Part shown: piece by piece, positions 1 through 5,373 of the stretch | Numbering within the stretch: the stretch's first letter is position 1 | Layout: every line of letters begins with the position of its first letter | Assembly (NCBI GenBank): GCA_910577215.1 | Contig: CAJTMQ010000066.1 | Span: 1-7,989, forward strand | DNA from: an uncultured Eubacterium sp. | GTDB taxonomy: Bacteria > Bacillota > Clostridia > Oscillospirales > Acutalibacteraceae | DNA: 7,989 nucleotides | Direction: 5' to 3' | Made by a program: the position numbers and the translations under genes | The notes under the pieces: generated by a model | Told to the model about the DNA's origin: nothing | What the model saw: only the letters and a program-made list of their open reading frames with translations | Database searches by the model: none

Positions 1-44
1 GCCCGCCACGGCAGTGGCATATTTCACCCTTTTACAAAAGGATA
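1..44. other. Left-edge intergenic sequence with two small inverted repeats
   Basis: No gene is visible here. Two short dyads can be seen: GCCAC at 5-9 facing GTGGC at 14-18 with a four-base loop, and CCTTTT at 28-33 facing AAAAGG at 36-41. The first block is more GC-rich than its surroundings and could be the edge of an intergenic repeat or the tail of a terminator of a gene outside the window. Neither reading can be decided from this window. Confidence 0.25.
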
Positions 45-72
45 CAAAAATAGGAGAGCATATGCTCTCCCT
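45..72 (-). terminator. Intrinsic terminator downstream of the riboswitch-controlled surface protein gene
   Basis: An 18-bp perfect palindrome (arms GGAGAGCAT/ATGCTCTCC, 53-70) lies 24 bases past the stop codon of the minus-strand gene. Read on the minus strand it is followed by TATTTTTG, a U-tract as expected for a Rho-independent terminator. Read on the plus strand it is followed by CTTATTATTTTTATT, so it may also stop a convergent gene lying left of the window. Confidence 0.75.
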
Positions 73-94
73 TATTATTTTTATTAAATTATAT

Positions 95-1168
95 TTACTG
101 ATTATCCTTTTTCTTAACTACTATTGCCGCACTTCCTGACATAAGCATTACAGCAAGTGCCCATGCTGTGCCTGTTGCCGCACCTGTTGCAGGTGATTTC
201 TTAACATCTTCTGCTTTTGATTCTGCTGTTTTTTCAGTAACTTCACCATTTGCAGGTGCTTCTGTCGGTTTTTCTGCAGGCTGCTCTGTTGCAGGCTCAT
301 TTGCAGGCTTGTCCTCATCTGCAACATTAAGATAGTATTCCATACCGAAAATAGCATCTGCCGTTGCAATGTATTCATCATAAGCTGCTGTAAAGCCACC
401 TGTTTCAGCATCATAGAACAGCATTAATTTGTCATATGCTGCATCTGCCATAGCCTTGTTGCCAACTGCAGAATACGCCGCAAGAGCATACGCTGTTGAA
501 TTTGCATTTGCACCGTAATTTGAATAGCCTTCATCCGTATTGTTTGCTTCAATCAGCTTAAAGGCATCTTCAATATATTCAGCATAATTATCTGCAAATA
601 CAGAAAGTGTAATTATAAAAGCACCTAAGTCATCAACCGATGTTCCCCAGCCGCCCCAGAAATCTGTGCCTGAGCCGATCGTGTAATATGTAAGCATCTG
701 ATTACAAAGTGCCTTTGCATAATCATCAAGACCATATACAGCCGCAGCTTCTGTTGCATACATATAGTTATATGCACTGTAATTGTTATCACTTACATCT
801 GTTTTCTCAAAAAGGTCAACAAGATTACAGCCTTCAAAATCCCTTGCATTAACATCAAGCTGATTCATAATGCAAAGCACTAAACCGAGATTGCCTACAC
901 CTGTTAAACTTCCGTCATCAAGTGCTGCCTTTACGGATTCAAGCCACGCAGCTTTATAAGCAGATACATCTGCACCTGATTTTACATACATAAGAAAATA
1001 TTTGGAATTTGAAACGTTGTAGCCGTCTTTTCCGTAATTTTCATCAAGCGCATAGCTTACCGATGATTTGATTTTTTCCTGTACATCACTTTTTGTTGCT
1101 CCGAATGCTGTTATTGATGCAGAGATAACAAGCATTAACGAAAGGAGCGCTGCTAAAACTTTTTTCAT
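95..1168 (-). CDS. Secreted, cell-wall-anchored alpha/alpha-toroid (prenyltransferase-like) protein under cobalamin riboswitch control; candidate B12-binding protein
   Basis: This is a 357-residue exported protein. Residues 1-24 are a signal peptide (KK, a hydrophobic run, then AFGA). Residues 30-285 are helical with Gly/Ala/Tyr-rich repeats such as WGGWGTSVDDLGAFIITL (171-188), an NSTAYALAAY segment near 223 and GGFTAAYDEY (257-266). This pattern resembles the alpha/alpha toroid of prenyltransferase, terpenoid-cyclase and transcobalamin-type proteins. Residues 286-324 are a Pro/Glu/Thr/Lys linker. The end is an LPXTG-like sorting signal: SPATG at 325-329, a hydrophobic segment, then KKKDNQ. 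The start is fixed by GAGG nine bases upstream. A cobalamin riboswitch precedes it, so expression should fall when B12 is plentiful, which fits a role in B12 capture. The divergent neighbour carries the matching transcobalamin C-terminal-type domain. B12 binding is inferred. A carbohydrate- or peptide-binding role remains possible, but the riboswitch argues against it. Confidence 0.85.
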   Translation of the reverse strand: MKKVLAALLSLMLVISASITAFGATKSDVQEKIKSSVSYALDENYGKDGYNVSNSKYFLMYVKSGADVSAYKAAWLESVKAALDDGSLTGVGNLGLVLCIMNQLDVNARDFEGCNLVDLFEKTDVSDNNYSAYNYMYATEAAAVYGLDDYAKALCNQMLTYYTIGSGTDFWGGWGTSVDDLGAFIITLSVFADNYAEYIEDAFKLIEANNTDEGYSNYGANANSTAYALAAYSAVGNKAMADAAYDKLMLFYDAETGGFTAAYDEYIATADAIFGMEYYLNVADEDKPANEPATEQPAEKPTEAPANGEVTEKTAESKAEDVKKSPATGAATGTAWALAVMLMSGSAAIVVKKKDNQ

Positions 1169-1189
1169 TCTTCTTTACCTCACCGTAAA
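1169..1189 (-). promoter_or_regulatory. Ribosome binding site in a hairpin loop (riboswitch expression platform, L13-like)
   Basis: On the minus strand TTTAC and GTAAA (1185-1189 and 1174-1178) can form a 5-bp stem closing a GGTGAG loop. That loop, with the next base, holds the Shine-Dalgarno sequence GAGG (1178-1181), nine bases before the ATG. The loop bases GTGAG are complementary to CTCAC in loop L5 of the upstream cobalamin aptamer. Known cobalamin riboswitches use an L5-L13 kissing loop, so ligand binding here would be expected to hide the ribosome binding site. The pairing is seen; its function is inferred. Confidence 0.65.
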
Positions 1190-1197
1190 ATTATTTA

Positions 1198-1378
1198 TGC
1201 CTCAAACGGATATCCTGACTTGCAGCATAACAGACGGAGGATAATAACCGCCCTTGCCTACTTTCCGCCTTCCCCGAAAAACGAGTGGCACCGGATTTCG
1301 TATCTGCTTACAGTAGAGTGAGCTGTTACGGATTTTCACCGTATTCCCCGTGAAAGAGTTAGCAGCTCTTTCTCGGCA
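1198..1378 (-). promoter_or_regulatory. Cobalamin (B12) riboswitch aptamer
   Basis: The minus strand shows the conserved landmarks in order: a P1 5' strand TGCC (1375-1378), then GGGGAATACGGTGAAAATCC, then P5/L5 as CAG-CTCACTCTA-CTG (1311-1325), then CCGGTGCCACTCG, then GGGAAGGCGG with AGTAGGCAAGG, then the B12 box GCAAGTCAGGATATCC and the P1 3' strand GGCA (1198-1201). It lies between a consensus promoter and the surface-protein gene. No terminator is visible between aptamer and start codon. Control is therefore probably translational, through the ribosome-binding-site hairpin just downstream. B12 should repress the gene. Confidence 0.93.
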
Positions 1379-1385
1379 CGTGAAG

Positions 1386-1414
1386 ATTATACTATTTACT
1401 ATAATTGTTGTCAA
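1386..1414 (-). promoter_or_regulatory. Consensus sigma-A promoter for the B12-riboswitch transcript
   Basis: The minus strand has TTGACA (1409-1414), a 17-base spacer and TATAAT (1386-1391), an exact match to the housekeeping consensus. The predicted start, about seven bases past the -10, is near 1379, which is right at the first base of the riboswitch P1 helix. The -35 bases are shared with a divergent plus-strand promoter. Confidence 0.85.
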
Positions 1415-1436
1415 ACCGCTTTTTATGTGATAATAT
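1408..1436 (+). promoter_or_regulatory. Divergent promoter for the DUF4430 gene, predicting a leaderless mRNA
   Basis: The plus strand has TTGTCA (1408-1413), a 17-base spacer and TAATAT (1431-1436). The seven bases TTGTCAA at 1408-1414 serve as the -35 in both directions. The expected start of transcription is about 1443, which is the A of the ATG. No Shine-Dalgarno sequence lies between the -10 and that ATG, which agrees with a leaderless transcript. The promoter is predicted from sequence only. Confidence 0.55.
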
Positions 1437-1442
1437 TCTATT

Positions 1443-2159
1443 ATGAAGAATAAAATGATTATTGCAATTATCACTGTATTAATATGCATTAGTGCCATAG
1501 TCGGTGCTGTTCAGCATTTCGGAAATGATAAAAAAGAAAATTCAAATTTAATATCAACAGATGCTTCTGCAGAGCATACAACCGCCGAAGAAGAAACAAG
1601 CCTTTCCGCCGTTTTGCAAGAAGTACAAAATACATCAGCTTTGTCTGAATCAGAAAGTGAAAGCAATTCACAAGCAAAAAGTACTGCTGTTCAGACCTCG
1701 GCAAGCCGAACAGCAGGAACAACGGCAAAAAAAGCAGAAACAACAAAACAGCAAACAACCACAGCACTTAACACAATAAAAACGCAAACGTCTGTTAAAA
1801 AAACAGAAAAGCCGAACATAACAGTTACAGTTTCAATCAACTGCAAAACAGCTTTGAAATATGGTGCAGATGTTCCGCAGAGCGGATACTTTTATTCACC
1901 TGCCAAACAGACGGTTAAAAATGGTATAACCGCCTTTGATCTTCTGGAAAAGGTATGCAAGGATAACGGAATATCGTTTACTTATCAGCAGAAAACATAT
2001 ATTCATGCTATAGGCGGACTTGCAGAAAAGGACTGCGGCAGCGCAAGCGGCTGGACCTATAAGGTTAATGGTATCAATCCGCCTAAGGCGGCAAGCAAAT
2101 ATGTTTTATCTGACGATGACATTGTTGAATGGTATTACGTTACATCACCTAATGATTAA
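1443..2159 (+). CDS. Exported protein with a Ser/Thr-rich linker and a DUF4430 (transcobalamin C-terminal-like) domain
   Basis: This is a 238-residue protein. Residues 4-23 are a single hydrophobic segment serving as signal peptide or membrane anchor; no good lipobox is present. Residues about 30-124 are low-complexity Ser/Thr/Glu/Gln/Lys, which looks like a wall-spanning linker. Residues about 125-233 match the DUF4430 pattern: ITVTVSINC, then NGITAFDLLEKVCKDNGISF, YIHAIGGLAEKDCGSASGW, TYKVNGINP and a final SDDDIVEWYY. The family is related to the C-terminal beta domain of transcobalamin and intrinsic factor. Cys134, Cys172 and Cys198 could form disulfides. The gene is divergent from a B12-riboswitch-controlled toroid protein, so the two may together rebuild the two-domain B12 carrier. 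The start has no ribosome binding site; Met5 is an alternative but also lacks one. The domain call is firm; B12 binding is inferred. Confidence 0.85.
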   Translation: MKNKMIIAIITVLICISAIVGAVQHFGNDKKENSNLISTDASAEHTTAEEETSLSAVLQEVQNTSALSESESESNSQAKSTAVQTSASRTAGTTAKKAETTKQQTTTALNTIKTQTSVKKTEKPNITVTVSINCKTALKYGADVPQSGYFYSPAKQTVKNGITAFDLLEKVCKDNGISFTYQQKTYIHAIGGLAEKDCGSASGWTYKVNGINPPKAASKYVLSDDDIVEWYYVTSPND

Positions 2160-2194
2160 AAACCAGCCACACAACAGACGCGTCGTTTTTGCAT

Positions 2195-2234
2195 ACAAAA
2201 AACGGGAGGGTATTTAACCCTCCCATTCATTTTT
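2195..2234. terminator. Bidirectional intrinsic terminator between convergent genes
   Basis: A perfect 7-bp stem, GGGAGGG (2204-2210) with CCCTCCC (2218-2224), closes a TATTTAA loop. On the plus strand it is followed by ATTCATTTTT, and on the minus strand by GTTTTTTG. It therefore can end both the DUF4430 gene (stop at 2159) and the metal ATPase operon (stop at 2243), which converge here. Confidence 0.88.
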
Positions 2235-2242
2235 ATAAGATT

Positions 2243-4261
2243 TTATTTTTTTGATTTATTTCTGAAATACAATGCTCTTAATGAATTTGCAACCGCAATA
2301 AGACAAACACCCACATCACCGAAAACGGCAAGCCACATTGCATTTTCATCAAATATACCCACCGCACAGCCGATAATGATAAGCACCTTTACCCCTATGC
2401 TGAAAATAATGTTTTCATTCACAATATGCATTGTCTTCTTTGCAATTTTTCTTCCAAGAGGAATTTTTGATAGGCTGTCGCCCATAATAACAACATCTGC
2501 TGCTTCGATTGCAACATCCGAGCCTATTCCGCCCATTGCAACACCCAAATCAGCCTCAGCAAGCACAGGGGCATCATTAATTCCGTCGCCTGTATAAAGC
2601 ACAAGGTCATTATTATCCTTTTTTAGTTCTCTTACTCTTTCAACCTTTTCATCCGGAAGAAGCTTTGAATAACAAACATCAATACCTGCCTTTTCTGCAA
2701 TATCCTTTGCAATAGGCTCTTTATCTCCTGTCAGCATAACCGTTTTTGTAATGCCCATTTTCTTCATCTCTGCAAGAGCATCCTTACTGTCCGCCTTAAT
2801 AACATCAGCAAAAACGATATCTCCGAGGAATTCCTCATCACTGCAAAGATAAATTGCCGTTCCTATCAAAGCTGTTTCCTTGAAATCAACACCAACCTGA
2901 GTCATAAGTTTTTCATTGCCGGCATAATATTTTTTGCCGTTTATAACTGCCGAAACACCCATACCTGCATAGTTTTTGGCATCTGTAACATCAAGCTCAT
3001 CAGCATAGTGACCAAAAGCAAGTGAAACAGATTTTGCAATAGGATGCGTTGAATATTTTTCACACGCTGCAATGAGCGCCAAAAGCTCACGATGCTCAAC
3101 AGCATTTTCACAATGGCAGTGCACGCATTCACAATTTACATATTCAAATTTTCCGCTTGTAATTGTGCCTGTTTTATCAAACACACCAACATTGCATTTT
3201 GAAAGCATTTCAAGATAATTGCTTCCTTTAATCAGTATTCCCTGCTTTGAGCAGGCACCTAAACCGCTGAAAAAGCCAAGAGGAATTGAAATAACAATTG
3301 CACACGGGCAGGAAACAACAAGTGCCGAAAGCCCTCTGTATATCCATTCACTCCATTCACCATGGAAGAAGAGCGGCGGTACAACTATTATAAGTAAGGC
3401 TATAAGACAAACAATGGGTGTATAAATTCTTGCAAAACGGCTTATGAATTTTTCAGCATTGCTCTTTTTACCGTTTGAATCCTCAATCATTGCAAGAATT
3501 CGTGAAACAGTTGATTCGCTGTAAGGCTTTGTTGCCTTGATAATTAACATTCCGTCTAAATTAACCGAGCCTGAAAGAACCTCACTACCCGGCATCATTG
3601 ATACAGGAACGCTTTCGCCTGTTAATGCAGCCATATCAACCTCGGCATTGCCTTTAACAATAACGCCGTCCAAATCAATTTTCTGACCCGGGTTTACAAT
3701 AAATTCCTCACCGACTTTAACATCTTCCGGCTTAACCTCAACATTTTTTCCGTTTCTGATAACAGTTACGGACTGTGGCTTCATTTCAATCATATCTGAA
3801 ATTGATTTTCGGCTTTTTCCGACAGCCAAATCCTGTAAAAATTCACCAATTGTATAAAGAAGAACAACAGCGCAGCCCTCTATATATTCGCCGATTGCAA
3901 AGGCACCGATTGATGCAATGCCCATAAGCAGATTTTCATTAAAAATGTTACCGTGAATAACACCTTCAACAGCCTCTTTAATAATATTAAAGCCTACTAT
4001 TAAATAGGATATTGCAAAACAAATAAGCGGAATATATGAATTAATATCCGTAAATTCCTCTAATATGTATCCTATAACAAGCAGAATACCGCCGCAGATA
4101 ACCTTGAAGGCAAACTCTCCCTTATTAACTTCTCCGCCATGCTCGTGATTATGTCCGCAGCCGCAGCCATCATCGTGATGGTGATGTTCATGTCCATGGT
4201 TGTGTTCATGTTCACAGCAGCTGCATTTGCTGCCATGATTGTGTTTATGCTCTTTTTCCAT
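2243..4261 (-). CDS. cadA: P1B-2-type heavy-metal (Zn2+/Cd2+/Pb2+) exporting ATPase
   Basis: This 672-residue pump exports divalent soft metals from the cytoplasm using ATP. Residues 1-43 are a His/Cys-rich tail (about fifteen His, with CSCC and CGCG) in place of the usual GxxCxxC HMA domain. Then follow the membrane helices, the actuator TGES (214-217), the ion-site CPC (318-320), the phosphorylated Asp362 in DKTGT, the nucleotide-domain His406-Pro407, TGD (511-513) and GDGINDAP (558-565). Lys625 in the seventh helix and Asp649-x-Gly651 in the eighth are the signature of the Zn/Cd/Pb subclass. An extra Cys/His cluster, CECVHCHC, sits at 377-384. The start at 4261 has GAGGAG eight bases upstream; an in-frame ATG at 4294 would overlap the repressor gene and lacks this support. 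It is five bases after the ArsR gene in the same operon, so it should be induced by zinc or cadmium. Confidence 0.95.
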   Translation of the reverse strand: MEKEHKHNHGSKCSCCEHEHNHGHEHHHHDDGCGCGHNHEHGGEVNKGEFAFKVICGGILLVIGYILEEFTDINSYIPLICFAISYLIVGFNIIKEAVEGVIHGNIFNENLLMGIASIGAFAIGEYIEGCAVVLLYTIGEFLQDLAVGKSRKSISDMIEMKPQSVTVIRNGKNVEVKPEDVKVGEEFIVNPGQKIDLDGVIVKGNAEVDMAALTGESVPVSMMPGSEVLSGSVNLDGMLIIKATKPYSESTVSRILAMIEDSNGKKSNAEKFISRFARIYTPIVCLIALLIIVVPPLFFHGEWSEWIYRGLSALVVSCPCAIVISIPLGFFSGLGACSKQGILIKGSNYLEMLSKCNVGVFDKTGTITSGKFEYVNCECVHCHCENAVEHRELLALIAACEKYSTHPIAKSVSLAFGHYADELDVTDAKNYAGMGVSAVINGKKYYAGNEKLMTQVGVDFKETALIGTAIYLCSDEEFLGDIVFADVIKADSKDALAEMKKMGITKTVMLTGDKEPIAKDIAEKAGIDVCYSKLLPDEKVERVRELKKDNNDLVLYTGDGINDAPVLAEADLGVAMGGIGSDVAIEAADVVIMGDSLSKIPLGRKIAKKTMHIVNENIIFSIGVKVLIIIGCAVGIFDENAMWLAVFGDVGVCLIAVANSLRALYFRNKSKK

Positions 4262-4266
4262 AATTG

Positions 4267-4548
4267 TCACTCCTCTATATGTTCTATACCGCAATTTATT
4301 ATTGTTTTTACATGTTCATCTGCCAAAGAATAGACCATCTGCTTTCCGTCACGCTTATATTTTACAAGATGATTTTGCTTCAAAATGCGAAGCTGATGTG
4401 AAACCGCAGTCTGACTTACACCTGTGGCAGCCGTTATTTCCGTTACATTAAGCTCTTTTTCAAACAAAGAGCACAGCACTTTTACTCTTGTTGAATCTGA
4501 AAATATTTTGAACAGATCCGCAAGATCATAAACAAGTTCTTCATTCAT
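4267..4548 (-). CDS. ArsR/SmtB-family metal-sensing repressor with an alpha5 zinc site
   Basis: This 93-residue winged-helix repressor has the recognition helix near residues 43-55 (GVSQTAVSHQLRILK). The C-terminal helix carries Asp77, His79, His90 and Glu93, with the same spacing (+0, +2, +13, +16) as the alpha5 zinc site of SmtB and very close to CzrA. The alpha3 region reads ELNVTEI rather than ELCVCDL, so the cysteine site of CadC/ArsR-type sensors is absent. It should therefore sense zinc (or cobalt) through a dimer-interface site and release DNA when metal binds. GGAGGG lies nine bases before the ATG. It is the first gene of the operon with the P1B ATPase, and a 26-bp palindrome just upstream is its likely operator, so it probably represses itself as well. 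Confidence 0.94.
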   Translation of the reverse strand: MNEELVYDLADLFKIFSDSTRVKVLCSLFEKELNVTEITAATGVSQTAVSHQLRILKQNHLVKYKRDGKQMVYSLADEHVKTIINCGIEHIEE

Positions 4549-4562
4549 AATATGTATCCCTC

Positions 4563-4588
4563 CTCATATGAACAATTGTTCATATGAG
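4563..4588. promoter_or_regulatory. ArsR/SmtB-type operator (26-bp perfect palindrome)
   Basis: The half-site CTCATATGAACAA is followed directly by its exact reverse complement. It contains ATATGAACA/TGTTCATAT, the core seen in operators of SmtB-like zinc sensors. The site starts two bases after the -10 box and covers the predicted transcription start near 4583. Its far end touches the repressor's GGAGGG ribosome binding site. Repressor bound here would block the operon promoter. Confidence 0.88.
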
Positions 4589-4589
4589 C

Positions 4590-4618
4590 ATTATATGTTA
4601 TTTATCAAACAATGTCAA
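4590..4618 (-). promoter_or_regulatory. Consensus promoter of the arsR-ATPase operon
   Basis: The minus strand has TTGACA (4613-4618), a 17-base spacer and TATAAT (4590-4595), an exact consensus match. The -35 box and most of the spacer lie inside the 3' end of the upstream DUF421 gene, whose stop codon is at 4598-4600. The operator palindrome begins immediately downstream, so strong promoter activity is expected only when the repressor is released. Confidence 0.87.
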
Positions 4619-5269
4619 TACCCCATTTGAATCCATTATGCCGAGAAATATATTTTTAACATCCTTATCCTGCTGACGAACACGCCTGATAAGGTCTTTT
4701 TTATCAATTTTTGCATCTGCAAGGTCATCCTCCATAATTTTGCCATCCATAATAACATTGATGGTTAAGCCCTCGCTCTGCGGAGCAAAATTAAAATCTT
4801 TCGGATTAAGAGGTCTTTTAAGTGCAACCGGCTGAAAGCTGATTTTTCCCGTTGTTTCCATAATTGCATAATCAACATCTGCAATATTGAAATAACCTGC
4901 ACTTCTTGCCGAGCTTAAAAGATCGTTTAGCTCTATTCTTGCTTTTTTTAAATTCTTTTTATATATTTTACCTTTATATATGAGTATTATGGGGTTGCCT
5001 GAAATAATCTGCCTTGCAAGCACATTTTTTTGTGAAAGAACAGTAAAAAGCACATCAAGCAGAGCATAAATTACCATTGCCGTAACACCCTTCCACCATT
5101 CCATATCTATATTTGTAGACATTTCCGCTGCAACGGAACCGATTGTTATACCTACAACATAATCAAAAAATGAAAGCTCCGAAATAGCACGATAACCCAT
5201 AATTCTGGACAGCACGAACAGAACTATAAATGATACCACTCCTAAAATTACGACATTTAAAAAATCCAT
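4598..5269 (-). CDS. DUF421 (YetF-like) membrane protein
   Basis: This 223-residue protein belongs to the DUF421/YetF family, whose biochemical role is not established to my knowledge. Three hydrophobic segments (about 2-22, 33-48 and 60-78) are followed by a soluble C-terminal part. Family hallmarks are SRIMGYRAISELSFFDYVVG (21-40), ITIGSVAAE, GNPIILIYKGKI near 91 and a final GILxxxGxLTL-like segment. The start at 5269 has AGGTG six bases upstream; an in-frame GTG at 5278 would give 226 residues but overlaps that ribosome binding site. No terminator separates it from the metal-resistance operon downstream, so some read-through is likely, but the operon has its own promoter. Nothing in the sequence ties it to metal transport beyond position. 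Confidence 0.9.
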   Translation of the reverse strand: MDFLNVVILGVVSFIVLFVLSRIMGYRAISELSFFDYVVGITIGSVAAEMSTNIDMEWWKGVTAMVIYALLDVLFTVLSQKNVLARQIISGNPIILIYKGKIYKKNLKKARIELNDLLSSARSAGYFNIADVDYAIMETTGKISFQPVALKRPLNPKDFNFAPQSEGLTINVIMDGKIMEDDLADAKIDKKDLIRRVRQQDKDVKNIFLGIMDSNGVLTLFDK

Positions 5270-5278
5270 TAATATCAC

Positions 5279-5373
5279 CTTTTATATTTTAAACAAAAAA
5301 CTTATTTTAATTTATGTAAATTTATGTTATAATTATATAGTTAAGTTGTTCAGAAAATTTAAAGAGGTGTTTT
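5279..5373. promoter_or_regulatory. Divergent AT-rich intergenic region with back-to-back -10-like elements
   Basis: The palindrome TATAATTATA (5328-5337) reads TATAAT on both strands (plus 5328-5333, minus 5332-5337) and may supply -10 boxes for the two divergent genes. No good -35 is visible at 17 bases on either side (TTTTAA at 5305-5310 on plus is weak). The plus-strand gene has AGAGGTG just before its ATG. Promoter use is a guess. Confidence 0.35.

Noticed and set aside
148..414. Gln/Leu-rich open frame of 88 codons inside the surface protein gene
   Set aside because: Low-complexity shadow of the Pro/Glu/Thr linker in another frame; no ribosome binding site or recognisable domain.
1202..1498. 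Open frame of 98 codons on the minus strand
   Set aside because: It runs through the cobalamin riboswitch and the divergent promoters, has no ribosome binding site, and the RNA landmarks explain the sequence better.
1443..1500. Lipoprotein signal on the DUF4430 protein (VLIC near residues 12-15)
   Set aside because: The residue before Cys is Ile, preceded by Leu, not the small residue needed for a lipobox, so a plain signal peptide or anchor is more likely.
2177..2184. Short palindrome GACGCGTC
   Set aside because: It is too short and tight to form a stable hairpin, and the strong bidirectional terminator next to it explains the region.
2243..4261. Possibility that the P-type ATPase exports cobalt, given the nearby cobalamin riboswitch
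   Set aside because: Cobalt-type P1B-4 pumps have SPC in helix six; this one has CPC with Lys in helix seven and DxG in helix eight, the Zn/Cd/Pb class. The riboswitch points the other way and is separated by a terminator.
4262..4294. Upstream start adding 11 residues to the metal ATPase
   Set aside because: It would overlap the repressor gene, whereas the ATG at 4261 has GAGGAG at ideal spacing and gives a normal five-base operon gap.
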